DNA from: Paractinoplanes bogorensis
GTDB taxonomy: Bacteria; Actinomycetota; Actinomycetes; Mycobacteriales; Micromonosporaceae
Assembly (NCBI RefSeq): GCF_018829635.1
Contig: NZ_JAHKKG010000007.1
Coordinates: forward strand, 558,001 to 622,000
Length of the DNA stretch: 64,000 bases
Direction of reading: 5' to 3'
Below the pieces are notes generated by a model. The model saw only the letters and a list, made by a program, of their open reading frames with translations, searched no databases and was not told the DNA's origin. Below, one piece after another: positions 19,675-28,339 of this stretch. A program made the translations under genes and the position numbers. Numbering within the stretch: the stretch's first letter is position 1; the number at the start of each line of letters is the position of its first letter.

Positions 19675-20339
19675 AGCTCTGGGACTTCGCCAACCGTCTG
19701 ACCGCCGCCGTCGCCCTGATCCTGCTGTCCCCGGTGCTGCTCGTCGTGTCGCTGTGGATCCGGCTCGCCGACGGGCCCGGCATCCTGTTCGTGCAGGACC
19801 GGGCCGGGCTGCGCGGGAAACCGTTCCGCATGCTCAAGTTCCGCTCGATGGTGCACGATTCGGTCGCGCTGAGCGGTTCGCTCGGCATCGACGACCCGTT
19901 CGGTCTGGTCGAGAACGATCCCCGGATCACCCGGTGCGGCCGCTTCCTGCGCCGGACCAGCCTGGACGAGTTGCCGCAACTGCTCAACGTGGTGGCCGGC
20001 CACATGCGCCTGGTCGGGCCGCGCCCCGACGTGCTGCCGCAGGTGGCCAACTATTCGCCGCTGGACGCCCGGCGCCTCGAGGTGAAGCCCGGCATCACCG
20101 GTTGGGCCCAGGTCAACGGCCGCGACGACATCGACTGGCCGCAGCGCTTCATCCTCGACCGCTGGTACGTCGACCACTGGTCGCCGATGCTCGACCTGCG
20201 CATCATCGTGCGCACTTTCGCCGACCTGCGCCGCGGCGAGCCACCCGTGCATGTCGACACGCTCAACATCGCTCGCTCCACGTCCACGTCCCCTTCGTTC
20301 TCCTCCTCGGAGGATCGGAATGTCGAGCGCGCGGCCTGA
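19671..20339 (+). CDS. Undecaprenyl-phosphate sugar phosphotransferase
   Basis: 222-aa bacterial sugar transferase (PF02397 type), the probable priming enzyme that loads the first sugar phosphate onto undecaprenyl phosphate at the membrane. One N-terminal membrane segment ([20 protein letters not shown]) precedes the catalytic core, with [26 protein letters not shown] and [13 protein letters not shown]. The GTG at 19671 overlaps the dehydrogenase stop. It lacks the large N-terminal membrane domain of WbaP-type enzymes, so it is the short PglC-like form. The Ser-rich C-terminal tail overlaps the next gene by 20 nt. Confidence 0.93.
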   Translation: MKLWDFANRLTAAVALILLSPVLLVVSLWIRLADGPGILFVQDRAGLRGKPFRMLKFRSMVHDSVALSGSLGIDDPFGLVENDPRITRCGRFLRRTSLDELPQLLNVVAGHMRLVGPRPDVLPQVANYSPLDARRLEVKPGITGWAQVNGRDDIDWPQRFILDRWYVDHWSPMLDLRIIVRTFADLRRGEPPVHVDTLNIARSTSTSPSFSSSEDRNVERAA

Positions 20340-21339
20340 GATCGGCTCGGAGTTCCACTGGGACCCGGCCGTCCTGCTCGATGATGCGCGGGACGGCCAC
20401 CTCCCCGCCGGCTCCGAGTTGTTCGCCACCGGTTGCGGGGCGATCAGTGCGCTGCTGCGGCGGCTCGCGTTACCCGGCCGGTTGCACGTTCCGTCGTTCT
20501 TCTGCACGGGCGTGGCCGAGGCGCTCAGCAAAGACATGCCGCTGGCCTGGTACCGCCACCTGCCCGACGGCCACGGCCCCCACCTGGACACCCTGCAGGC
20601 CGAGCCCGGCGACATCGTGCTCGCGCAGAACCTGTTCGGCCGCGAGGACGGCTCCGCCTGGCGCGCCTGGATCACCGCCCACCCCACCGTGACCGTCCTC
20701 GAAGACCATTCACACGATCCGTTCGGCCCGTGGGCGAGAACGAGCATTTCCCCGTACGCCGTAGCGTCCCTCCGCAAAACCCTGCCCGTCCCCGACGGCG
20801 GTCTGCTCTGGTCACCCCTGGGCCTGGACCTGCCCGCCCCCACCGGTCGTCCGAGCGAGGGCGCCCACCTCAAGCTGACCGCGATGCTGCTCAAATCCGC
20901 CTGGCTCGACGGACACACCGCGGCCAAGGACGTGTTCCGCACCTTGCAACAGCAGGGCGAACACACCCTGCTGGGCAGCGACGCCCCCGCGTCCGCCTTC
21001 ACCACGGCAGTGCTGCCACTGCTCGACATCCCCGCCGTGCGCTCCGCGAGCACCCGAAACGCCCGCGCCCTGTCCGCCCTGCTCGACCTGGACTGGTCGG
21101 TCCCCGAGGGCGCCGCCCCCTTCCGCGTCCAGCTGACCAGCAACACCCGCGACACCTTGCTGGCGCACCTGGCCGCGCACGGCGTCTTCGCTCCAGTGCA
21201 TTGGCGCCAGTCCCGAGACGCCTTCTGGAGCGGCGACGAGGAGGCCGCCACCTGGGCCGACCGCATCCTCACCGTCCCGGTCGACCACCGCTGCACACCC
21301 TCCGACATCCACCGCTTGGCCACCCTGCTCAAGCCCTGA
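20320..21339 (+). CDS. PLP-dependent aminotransferase-like protein of the EPS locus
   Basis: 339 aa. The segment SPYAVASLRKTLPVPDGG, with Lys153, is a typical PLP Schiff-base region, and VLEDHSHDPFG supplies a cofactor-side acidic residue. The fold appears to be type I, similar to small DegT-like or unclassified aminotransferases in polysaccharide clusters. The start ATG at 20320 follows CGGAGGATCG, inside the tail of the priming transferase. The last recognisable gene of the left EPS operon, it is followed by tandem repeats. The substrate is unknown; an amino-sugar role is inferred from position. Confidence 0.65.
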   Translation: MSSARPEIGSEFHWDPAVLLDDARDGHLPAGSELFATGCGAISALLRRLALPGRLHVPSFFCTGVAEALSKDMPLAWYRHLPDGHGPHLDTLQAEPGDIVLAQNLFGREDGSAWRAWITAHPTVTVLEDHSHDPFGPWARTSISPYAVASLRKTLPVPDGGLLWSPLGLDLPAPTGRPSEGAHLKLTAMLLKSAWLDGHTAAKDVFRTLQQQGEHTLLGSDAPASAFTTAVLPLLDIPAVRSASTRNARALSALLDLDWSVPEGAAPFRVQLTSNTRDTLLAHLAAHGVFAPVHWRQSRDAFWSGDEEAATWADRILTVPVDHRCTPSDIHRLATLLKP

Positions 21340-21907
21340 CCCATCCCCGTCACATGCCGGCCACCTGCCGTAGCCGCGGCTCGTTGCGGTCGCATGTCGG
21401 CTGTAGTGCCGGACCCACCTGCCGTCGTCACGGCTTGTTGGTCGCATGCTGGCTGTCGTGCGGGCGCCTCGGCTGGCTGCGGTCGCGTGTTGCCCGCAGT
21501 GCTGTCGCTTTGATTGGTTGCGACCGCATGTTGCCCGCAGTGCTGTCGCTTTGATTGGTTGCGGCCGCACATTGCCCGCAGTGCTGTCGCTTTGATTGGT
21601 TGCGTCCGCACATTGGCTGTCGTGCGGTCGCCTTGGCTCGTCGTGGTCCATGTCGGCCGCCCTGCCGGCGCCTCGGATCGCGCGGTGACGTGTCACGATG
21701 GTGACGTCCGGGTGGGCCGAGTTGGCCGCTTGCTGATGCCCTCGGCTCGCTGCGGTCGAACGGTGAGGTCGTGCTGGCGTCGTGGTTCGTTGCGGTGACG
21801 AGTCGGCTGTCGCGGTGGCGCTTTGGCTGGTTGCGGTCGCGTGTTGACGCCTTGGGTCGCTGCTGTCACATGTTGGCTGCCCGGCTGACCACCTTGAGCT
21901 GCCGCGG
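21340..21907. repeat. Degenerate tandem-repeat region, about 570 bp
   Basis: No gene. A core of three near-identical 41-bp units begins at 21490, 21531 and 21572, and a fourth, diverged unit begins at 21613. Each unit contains TTTGATTGGTTGCG followed by CCGCA, giving a TGCGNCCGCA dyad. Degenerate relatives of the unit flank the core on both sides (21360-21480 and 21620-21900). The period is not a multiple of three, and open frames through it change peptide each unit, so it is non-coding. Confidence 0.8.
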
Positions 21908-22351
21908 TCAGGTCAGCGTGAGGGCGTAATGGCGGTACTGACCCTCGTCTTGGGTGTGCTTGAAGCCGTGCCGGACGTACAGCGCCTCGGCCGGGTTGCT
22001 GTGGAAGACGGCCAGCGCCAGAGCCGTGTGCCCGAAGGTGCGGGCGTCGTTCATGTATGCCCGCAGCAGAGCAGCCCCGCGCCCACGGCCCCGGAACGCG
22101 GCCAGGACGTGGATGGTGGTCAGTGTCGCCCGGTTGTCGATGACGTCCCAGGCCGCGTAGCCCACTGGCTCGCCGTCGGCCTCGAGGATCAGCGTGTGTT
22201 CCAGGCACTCGATCCAGCGGGCCAGGTGCCGGTCGGTCGCCGCCGCCCAGCGGGCCTCGTGTTCCGGCTCGATCTCCCTCATGTAGGCGGCCTCACCGCG
22301 CCACAACAGAGGAAGGTCTTCGACCCGCGCCCGCCGCAGCACATCAGCCAC
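21908..22351 (-). CDS. GNAT-family N-acetyltransferase
   Basis: 147 aa. The acetyl-CoA-binding region is TTIHVLAAFRGRGRGAALLR (motif A, R-x-x-G-x-G/A), followed by the motif-B-like ALAVFHSNPAEALYVRHGF. The N-terminus begins at the GTG at 22351 (ADVLRRARVEDLPLLW); a much longer in-frame extension upstream is not homologous to GNAT proteins and is rejected. The substrate is unknown. It borders the tandem-repeat region and does not look like part of the EPS pathway. Confidence 0.85.
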   Translation of the reverse strand: MADVLRRARVEDLPLLWRGEAAYMREIEPEHEARWAAATDRHLARWIECLEHTLILEADGEPVGYAAWDVIDNRATLTTIHVLAAFRGRGRGAALLRAYMNDARTFGHTALALAVFHSNPAEALYVRHGFKHTQDEGQYRHYALTLT

Positions 22352-22486
22352 GCCGTCGATCTTGCCACCCCCACTCACGCTCGTCGCGTCGCTGTCGGGC
22401 GTCTCGATCGCGGTGCGCCGGCTGGTCGCCGCATCCGGATTCCTGCGGGCGTCGGATCCAGCTGAGGACCTGGCGCAGACCCCGAG

Positions 22487-22894
22487 GTGGCGGTAGCGCG
22501 CGGGACGGCCGAATTCGACGTAGACGTCGCCCCCGCGTTCAATGGGCGCGTGCCGGTGGAGTCGAGTGGGCAGGGCAGCTGTTGGGACGCCGTGCGGCAT
22601 GGAGCCGAGTGGCGCGACGGTTTGACTGCTCTGCACGAGCGAGGTTGGCGGGCGCGCCTGACTTGTGCTGCTGCGCCGGTCCAAGTCGAGGGAACGCTGC
22701 CGGGCGGGGACCTCTTCTACTTCCGGGCGCGTCACGGTGAGGCCTGTCTGGCCGTGGGCGGTCCGGATCCCTCCGACGTGCCCCGGTGGGAGATGTGCGA
22801 GGCGCACCCGGATGCCAGCTATCTGCCGGCCGTTGACGGGCTGTCGATCATGAGCAGGCTCGCAGCGGTGTACCAAGCAGAAGACCTCGCCTGA
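22487..22894 (+). CDS. Conserved hypothetical actinobacterial protein
   Basis: Up to 135 aa; the exact start is uncertain, as GTG codons at 22487 and further in are possible and none has a good ribosome site. The C-terminal half contains PVQVEGTLPGGDLFYFRARH and ACLAVGG, a pattern I have seen in uncharacterised small actinomycete proteins. There is no membrane segment and no assigned function. It diverges from the GNAT gene and ends at a small hairpin. Confidence 0.6.
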   Translation: MAVARGTAEFDVDVAPAFNGRVPVESSGQGSCWDAVRHGAEWRDGLTALHERGWRARLTCAAAPVQVEGTLPGGDLFYFRARHGEACLAVGGPDPSDVPRWEMCEAHPDASYLPAVDGLSIMSRLAAVYQAEDLA

Positions 22895-22907
22895 CCCGCT
22901 TCGCGGG
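22895..22907 (+). terminator. Short GC hairpin after the hypothetical gene
   Basis: CCCGC-TTC-GCGGG directly follows the stop codon at 22894. It has a five-base stem and no T-run. It may act as a weak terminator. Confidence 0.3.
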
Positions 22908-23125
22908 CCACGGACGGCCGATTCGGGGCGAGAGCTGAGAAGATGGGGGAGCGCGAAGGCGGCAGCCCGGTGCTTCAGCTGCTTGCGCGAATCAGGAAAG
23001 CTGCTCGGCGCGGAGTGGCGGTTCGGGGAGTTGAAGGTGCTGCTCGCCACCCAACAGTTCCTGGCGGCCGAAAAGGCTCATCTGCCTGCACTGCGCCGCC
23101 GGCCACGGCCTGCGAGCCGTCCGGG

Positions 23126-24085
23126 TCAGTGCGGATACGCCCGGGGGATCCGGGTTGTGACCTCGTGGCGGAAGGCCTCGATCCGGCTGATCACCTGGCG
23201 GCGGCCGACCGTGTTCTCGATGCGGTCGAGGTACAGGCAGCGCGCGGCCAGCTTGTCCAGGTCGACGGTGAAGTAGATGGCCATCAGCGGATTCACGAAC
23301 AGGGCGCTTCCGCTCGTACGCCGAGTGAACTGCACGTCTCCGAAGGCGCCGGCCGTGGCGGCGGCGATCTGACCGTTCACGATCGACGGGCGGTCGGGGG
23401 TGGCGGCCGCGGCGTGGGCCACGGCGTCGCGATACAGCTGAGCCTCGCGGCTCGAGCCGGGAATGGACAACGCGCCCAGGTAGCCGCCCTCGCGGTCGAG
23501 TGCGGCCAGGTTTTCCAGCACCTGCACGTGGTTGACGCCGTCGTTGGCGTCGATGCCGAAACCGAGGCAGGTCACCAGTTTCACGCCCACGTCGAGGCCG
23601 GCCACGGCGGCCACACTGGTCAGGTCTTCGACGGGGGTGCCGAGACCGTTCTCGTCGCCGCGCAGCAGGATGTCGGTGCCGCCGTCGACCAGGACGATCG
23701 CGTCGAGGTCGAGCCGGTCGATCAGGAACTGGTAGGCCTCGCGCAATGTCTGGACACCGAGCGGCGGGAACGCGTACACCGTGGAAGGAAGTTGATTGTC
23801 GGACAGCCAACCGGCGAGCGCTCCCTCGGGGAAGTACCAGTCGGGGCTGGCCGTCGCCGGGGTCACCTCGACGACGTGTTCGGACAGCCACGATTCGCGG
23901 TCGACCAGCTCGAGCTCGGAGAACGACAAGTTGGCCAAGTGAACGTCGACGCCGCTGGACCACAGCGCGAGGGCGAGCGGCAGACCGGCGTAGACGTCGA
24001 AGCCACCACCGGCCCCGGCGATCAGGATGCGGCGGGCGGACGACAGGGCGGCGAACAGCGGCGGGGTGGCCAGCGAGGTCAGCAC
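23126..24085 (-). CDS. DUF1152 domain protein
   Basis: 319 aa. It matches the DUF1152 family: the N-terminal glycine-rich GAGGGFDVYAGLPLALAL, the central VLVDGGTDILLRGDE and TCLGFGIDANDGV, and a conserved C-terminal half. The family has a Rossmann-like look but no proven reaction. The GTG start at 24085 overlaps the stop of the upstream SRPBCC gene by 7 nt, so the two form a coupled pair. Confidence 0.85.
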   Translation of the reverse strand: MLTSLATPPLFAALSSARRILIAGAGGGFDVYAGLPLALALWSSGVDVHLANLSFSELELVDRESWLSEHVVEVTPATASPDWYFPEGALAGWLSDNQLPSTVYAFPPLGVQTLREAYQFLIDRLDLDAIVLVDGGTDILLRGDENGLGTPVEDLTSVAAVAGLDVGVKLVTCLGFGIDANDGVNHVQVLENLAALDREGGYLGALSIPGSSREAQLYRDAVAHAAAATPDRPSIVNGQIAAATAGAFGDVQFTRRTSGSALFVNPLMAIYFTVDLDKLAARCLYLDRIENTVGRRQVISRIEAFRHEVTTRIPRAYPH

Positions 24086-24483
24086 GCGGACTCGAGCACC
24101 TCTTTGATCTCCAGGATGCCTCGGCCAACCCGGGCCTGCACGGCGGGCGCCAGGGCGTGCGGCAGCACGTCGGTGAGCCAGACCAGGTGGCTGCCGGCGC
24201 CGGCCTCGAAGACCTGGAAGCTGGCGTGGTGGTAGGTCAGCGGGAGCTTCTGGCCCTCGACCACGGCGTAGGCCAGGCGGCGGTCGGTGTGGTCGATCGC
24301 CACGATCAGCTCGCGGATCTCGGAGCCGTCCGGCATGGTCAGGATGCGGATGTCGCCCTCGATACGGGCGTCGGCGACGCGGCCGGGCAGCAGGCGGTGG
24401 TGCACGGCACCCACGTCGGCGATCGCTTCCCAGGCCGACGACGCGGACACGTCGAGGAAAGTCTCCACGCGGACGGTTGTCAT
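24079..24483 (-). CDS. SRPBCC-family (polyketide cyclase-like) protein
   Basis: 134-aa START/Bet v1-like protein. VRVETFLDVSASSAWEAIAD is the characteristic first strand and helix, followed by alternating strands (EIRELIVAIDHTDRRLAYAV) and a long C-terminal helix. Such proteins bind small hydrophobic ligands or act as cyclases; the ligand is unknown. It is coupled to the DUF1152 gene and divergent from the reductase-like gene at 24523, only 39 bp away. Confidence 0.8.
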   Translation of the reverse strand: MTTVRVETFLDVSASSAWEAIADVGAVHHRLLPGRVADARIEGDIRILTMPDGSEIRELIVAIDHTDRRLAYAVVEGQKLPLTYHHASFQVFEAGAGSHLVWLTDVLPHALAPAVQARVGRGILEIKEVLESAC

Positions 24484-24522
24484 ACCCGGAGCCTACGATG
24501 AGCGGCGAGGACGGGAGGCCCC

Positions 24523-25095
24523 GTGGGCGGTCGGTTCGTGTACTGGATGAACGTGTCGGCCGATCTGCGGATCGAGCACGCCGCCGGTGAGCAGGGTGGC
24601 GGCGAGTGGATGCGGATCGGCGAGCCGCTGCACCGCGAGTTCAACCGGCGGGCGCGGGCGCTCTCGGCGATGGTCCAGGGGCGCACGATCTACGAGACCA
24701 TGGAGGGCTTCTGGCCCGCCGCGCGTGCGGACGAGTCGCTGCCCGACTTTCTGCGGGAGTACGGCGAGATCTGGACATCAAAACCGAAGATCCTGGTTTC
24801 CCGTACGCGGACAAGCGCCGGACACAACACGACAGTGGCCGCGTCGATCGAGGAACTGGCCGAGCTGAAGAGCCGGACCGAGGGCGACATCGGGGTCGGC
24901 GGCGCGACGGTGGCTACCGGTCTGCTGCGGGCCGGGCTGCTCGACGAGTTGCTGCTCTTCACGCACCCGGTCGTCCTCGGCGCCGGTCGCCCGCTGTTCG
25001 ACGACCAGGTCGCCCCCGTCGAGCTCGACCTGCTGGAACACGAGGCCTTCGACGAGGGCGTCCTGTTGCATCGATACGAAGTGCGTTATCGGTAG
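24523..25095 (+). CDS. Dihydrofolate-reductase-like (RibD C-terminal) protein
   Basis: 190 aa of the DHFR/RibD-C superfamily: an N-terminal strand FVYWMNVSADLRIEH, MVQGRTIYETMEGFWP, then EGDIGVGGATVATGLLRAGLLDELLL and HPVVLGAGRPLF. Members reduce pteridine- or flavin-type substrates with NADPH, but most of this actinobacterial branch is uncharacterised. GGGAGG stands 4 nt before the GTG. Its 3' end overlaps the convergent FemAB-like gene by 10 nt. Confidence 0.85.
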   Translation: MGGRFVYWMNVSADLRIEHAAGEQGGGEWMRIGEPLHREFNRRARALSAMVQGRTIYETMEGFWPAARADESLPDFLREYGEIWTSKPKILVSRTRTSAGHNTTVAASIEELAELKSRTEGDIGVGGATVATGLLRAGLLDELLLFTHPVVLGAGRPLFDDQVAPVELDLLEHEAFDEGVLLHRYEVRYR

Positions 25096-26090
25096 GGCGG
25101 GAAACGGCCCATCAAGGAATCAGCAGTGGCCGGGCCGGCCAGTTTTTCGAAGTTGCACGGGTCGGTGATCACGCGCCAGGTGTGGAAGTCCTGGCGCCCC
25201 GACCCGAACTGCGACTTGTAGCGGAACAACGAATCGGCCGAGCCGCCGACCCCGCCGCCCAGGTGGTACACCGTGTTGCCGCGGTCGCGGCCCCACATCC
25301 GTACGGCGTGGTAAAGCAGTTTGTCGGCGTAGTGGATCGGTGCGTCCGCGGTGGATTGCAGGTGGGTGTGCATGGTGCCCGCGTACTCGAAGAACAGGTT
25401 GCCCCCGAGGACCTCGCCGTCGAGAGTCGCCACGGCGAGATGAACATGGTCGGCGAGAGCCGTGCGCAGCCGGTGGAAATGGGCGGCGCTGAAGAAGTAG
25501 AAGGCGGTCGCCCCGACGCGGCGCATCGTGGCGTGGTAGGTGTCGATCCATTCGTCGAACCGGGACCAGTCGTCGAAGGTGATCTCGACTCCGGCCCGGG
25601 TGGCCTTGCCGATCTGGTTGCGGTGACTGCGATGGGTCTGCGACCACAGCTCGTCGGGGCTGAGCGTGAGGTCGATCGAGACGGTCTCGCCGTGGTTCAC
25701 CAGCGTGCCGGCGACGGCCAGAGCCTCCGAGTGGCCGGGAAGCAACGGATGGAGCCGCGCGAACGCGGTGACCACCCCCTCGGTGCAGAGGAGTTCGGTC
25801 ATCGTGCCGGCCGCACGTGACCAGAAGGCAGCGTCATCACTGCCCACGGGGCCCGGATACCCGTACGGGGAAATCGCGTCCTGCAGGTCGGTGTCGGGCA
25901 CCGGCCGGAGCAGCAAGGGGAGGAGAAAGACGCGTCCCGCCTCGTCGTATCGGTAGGCCACCGGAGTGCCGCCGGTCAGGCCGGCGTCGAGCCGCACGTA
26001 CTCGGGGATGTGGTAGATGTCATGCCGGACCCGGTCGAGCGCCTCCGTCCAAGCCGGATCCTGGGGTGACAGCAGTGCGGCATCTGCCAT
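25086..26090 (-). CDS. FemAB-like acyl/aminoacyltransferase, second copy
   Basis: 334 aa with the double-GNAT FemAB-like fold. The N-terminal part includes DAISPYGYPGP; the C-terminal GNAT half includes LWSQTHRSHRNQIGKA, GGNLFFEYAGTMHTHL and HLGGGVGGSADSLFRYK. It is a clear paralogue of 27315-28328: same length, same landmarks, both ending FPPYR. FemABX proteins move amino acids from tRNA to peptidoglycan precursors; EPS-linked relatives may acylate amino sugars. It is last in the 10-gene EPS operon, 3 nt after the monooxygenase gene. Confidence 0.82.
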   Translation of the reverse strand: MADAALLSPQDPAWTEALDRVRHDIYHIPEYVRLDAGLTGGTPVAYRYDEAGRVFLLPLLLRPVPDTDLQDAISPYGYPGPVGSDDAAFWSRAAGTMTELLCTEGVVTAFARLHPLLPGHSEALAVAGTLVNHGETVSIDLTLSPDELWSQTHRSHRNQIGKATRAGVEITFDDWSRFDEWIDTYHATMRRVGATAFYFFSAAHFHRLRTALADHVHLAVATLDGEVLGGNLFFEYAGTMHTHLQSTADAPIHYADKLLYHAVRMWGRDRGNTVYHLGGGVGGSADSLFRYKSQFGSGRQDFHTWRVITDPCNFEKLAGPATADSLMGRFPPYR

Positions 26091-26093
26091 AGG

Positions 26094-27305
26094 TCAACCT
26101 CCTGTTAGTAGGGGAACTCCCATCTCGGCGTCGGGGCGGCGCCGAGCGCGGTTCCATCGCCGGGCGCTCAGGGCCGACCGCAGCATCGCGCGCGGAACCG
26201 AGCGCTGGGTGCTCAGGTGCAACAGGTACCGCCACAATGGATACTCGCCGCGGCGGTTGGACAGGGCATAGGAGAACTGCGCGGAGGGCAGATCCGCGTA
26301 TTCGGGCATCCGCTCGAACCATTCGCTGCTGGCCAGCGCGGCCCGCTGCAACGGGACGAGGTCGGCGCGGCGGCGGTGCTCGTAGCGCTCGAGGGCAACC
26401 GGCAGCGGGGCGCCCGAGGCGACCGCGTCGGCCAGCGCCATGGCGTCCTGCATGGCCAGCTTGGTGCCCGAGCCGATCGCGAAGTGGGTGGTGTGCGCGG
26501 CGTCGCCCATCAGCACCACGTTGCCGTTGTCCCAGCGCTGGTTGGTGACCCGGCGGAAGCTCATCCAGCCGGTACCGCCCGCCTCGGCCCGATGGTCGAT
26601 CAGCCGTTCGCCGCCCAGGTGCCGGGCGAAGATGGTCTCGAGCCGGGCGCATCCGGCCGCCCCGTCGAGCCGGTCGAGCTCCAGCGCCGACCAGACCGCG
26701 GGTGTGCACTCGACGATGAACGTGCTGGTGCCGTCGTCGAACGGGTAGGCGTGGTACCAGATCCAGCCCGCGTGTGTCTTTTCGAAGCCGAACGTGAACG
26801 TGTCGAAGACATGTTTGGTGCCGAGCCAGATGTACTTGTTGCGACCCATGTCGACCGACGCGCCGAAGTGGGACGCGTCCTGTGACCGGATCGCCGAGCC
26901 CGCCCCGTCACATGCCACTACCAGGTCCGCGTCCGGAACGACCGACAAATCGGACGAGTATCGGATGTCGACCCCGAGCTCCGAGGCGCGCGTGCCGAGG
27001 ATCGACAGCAATTTGTGGCGGCCCAGACTGAATCCGTAGCCGGGCAGGTGGGAGACCGACTTGCCGGTCGCGCGCACCTCGTACTCGTCCCACCGGCAGG
27101 CCGCGTCCGAGATCCGGCGGGCACTGACCGGGTCGTACGCGAAAAGGTCGTCCAGAAGGTCGTCCCAGAAGACGACCCCCCAGCCGTACGTGACGCCGGC
27201 CGGATTGCGTTCCAGCACGGTGACGTCGTGCGCGGGGTCGGCCAGTTTGGCCAGCACCGCGAAGTAGAGACCGGCGGGCCCGCCGCCGACACAGGTGATC
27301 CGCAT
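26094..27305 (-). CDS. FAD-dependent aromatic monooxygenase-like protein
   Basis: 403-aa class A flavoprotein hydroxylase. The FAD dinucleotide motif VGGGPAGLYFAVLAK is at residues 6-20, and the second FAD motif is VVLMGDAAHTTHFAIGSG. The GWGVVFWD segment after the first strand-helix resembles the salicylyl-CoA hydroxylase and VioD subgroup. These enzymes hydroxylate aromatic or indolic substrates with NAD(P)H and O2. Such an enzyme is unexpected between two FemAB-like genes in an EPS operon. The substrate is unknown. Confidence 0.82.
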   Translation of the reverse strand: MRITCVGGGPAGLYFAVLAKLADPAHDVTVLERNPAGVTYGWGVVFWDDLLDDLFAYDPVSARRISDAACRWDEYEVRATGKSVSHLPGYGFSLGRHKLLSILGTRASELGVDIRYSSDLSVVPDADLVVACDGAGSAIRSQDASHFGASVDMGRNKYIWLGTKHVFDTFTFGFEKTHAGWIWYHAYPFDDGTSTFIVECTPAVWSALELDRLDGAAGCARLETIFARHLGGERLIDHRAEAGGTGWMSFRRVTNQRWDNGNVVLMGDAAHTTHFAIGSGTKLAMQDAMALADAVASGAPLPVALERYEHRRRADLVPLQRAALASSEWFERMPEYADLPSAQFSYALSNRRGEYPLWRYLLHLSTQRSVPRAMLRSALSARRWNRARRRPDAEMGVPLLTGG

Positions 27306-27314
27306 GGCGCGCTC

Positions 27315-28328
27315 CTAGCGATAGGGCGGGAAAGTCCCCGATTCGTCGGTCTCACGACCCAGGGCAAAGACCATTTCCTCGTACGCGGGCCGGTCGGCCA
27401 CGATCCGCCAGGTGTGGAACGGATGACGCCGCGGGGAGAACCCGGCCTTGTACGTGAACAGCGAGTCCTCGGCGCCACCCTTGCCCCCGCCGAGGTGGAA
27501 CACCGTGTCGCCACGGGACTTGCACCATCGCCGGACCTCGTCGTAGAGCATCTCGTCGGCGTACCGCTTGGGCGCCCGCCGCGTCGAGGACACGTATCCG
27601 GTGGCAATGCCGTGATGCTCGAAGAAGGTGTTGCCCCCGACCACCTCGCCGTCCTCGAGCGCCACGGCCAGGTGCATGCGGTCGCCCATCAGGTCGTGCA
27701 TGGCGACCAGGTGCTCGCGGGTGAAGAAGTAGTAGTCCGACGCGCCGACCCGCCGCATGTTGTCGTGATAGACGTCGACCCACTCGCCGAGCCGGTCCCA
27801 GTCGTCGAACACGACCTCGGTGCCCGCCCGCCGCGCCCGGTTGATGTGGTTGCGGTGATCGCTGCGCGTTTGTGACCACATCTCCTCGTGGCTGACCGTG
27901 AGGTCCATCGAGACGGTGTCGCCGTGGTGCACCATCGTGCCGAACCGGCTCAGCAACGGCAGCGGGGCGGGCAGCAGCGGGTGCATCCGGACGAACGCGG
28001 TCACCACACCCTCGCCCCGCAGCGTCTCGAGCATGGCCATGCAGGCCCGCTCCCAGAAGTCCCGGTCGCCGGGCATCGCGTCGCTGGCCGGGCCCGGGTA
28101 GCCGTACGGGGAAATCGCATCGCGCAGACCCGTGCCCGGGATCTCGCGCAGGATGAGCGGGAGCAGGAGTTGCCGGCTGCCGTCGGAATACCAGAAGGCG
28201 GCCGGGGTGCCGGAGGTCAGCGCCGCGTCCAGGGTGATGTATCCGGGCAGGTGGTACGTGTCGTGCCGGGTGCGGTGCAGAGCCTCCTTCCATTCGCGTG
28301 CCGCCGGTCCCACGAGCGCAGCAGTCAT
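27315..28328 (-). CDS. FemAB-like acyl/aminoacyltransferase, first copy
   Basis: 337 aa, same architecture as 25086-26090, with DAISPYGYPGP, MWSQTRSDHRNHINRARRAG, GGNTFFEHHGIATGYVSS and HLGGGKGGAEDSLFTYK. The ATG at 28328 is chosen because AAAGGAG lies 6 nt upstream; an in-frame start at 28472 would overlap the lipoprotein gene. The pair flanks the flavin monooxygenase, suggesting the three act on one decoration. Substrate and donor are unknown; no aminoacyl-tRNA or NRPS gene is nearby. Confidence 0.82.
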   Translation of the reverse strand: MTAALVGPAAREWKEALHRTRHDTYHLPGYITLDAALTSGTPAAFWYSDGSRQLLLPLILREIPGTGLRDAISPYGYPGPASDAMPGDRDFWERACMAMLETLRGEGVVTAFVRMHPLLPAPLPLLSRFGTMVHHGDTVSMDLTVSHEEMWSQTRSDHRNHINRARRAGTEVVFDDWDRLGEWVDVYHDNMRRVGASDYYFFTREHLVAMHDLMGDRMHLAVALEDGEVVGGNTFFEHHGIATGYVSSTRRAPKRYADEMLYDEVRRWCKSRGDTVFHLGGGKGGAEDSLFTYKAGFSPRRHPFHTWRIVADRPAYEEMVFALGRETDESGTFPPYR

Positions 28329-28339
28329 GTCTTTCTCCT

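Noticed and set aside
21428-21613. CRISPR-like array
   Set aside because: The 41-bp units are directly adjacent with no unique spacers, and no cas gene is present.
21428-21613. Short protein made of repeated peptides
   Set aside because: The 41-bp period shifts the frame every unit, so the peptide is not maintained; no ribosome site.
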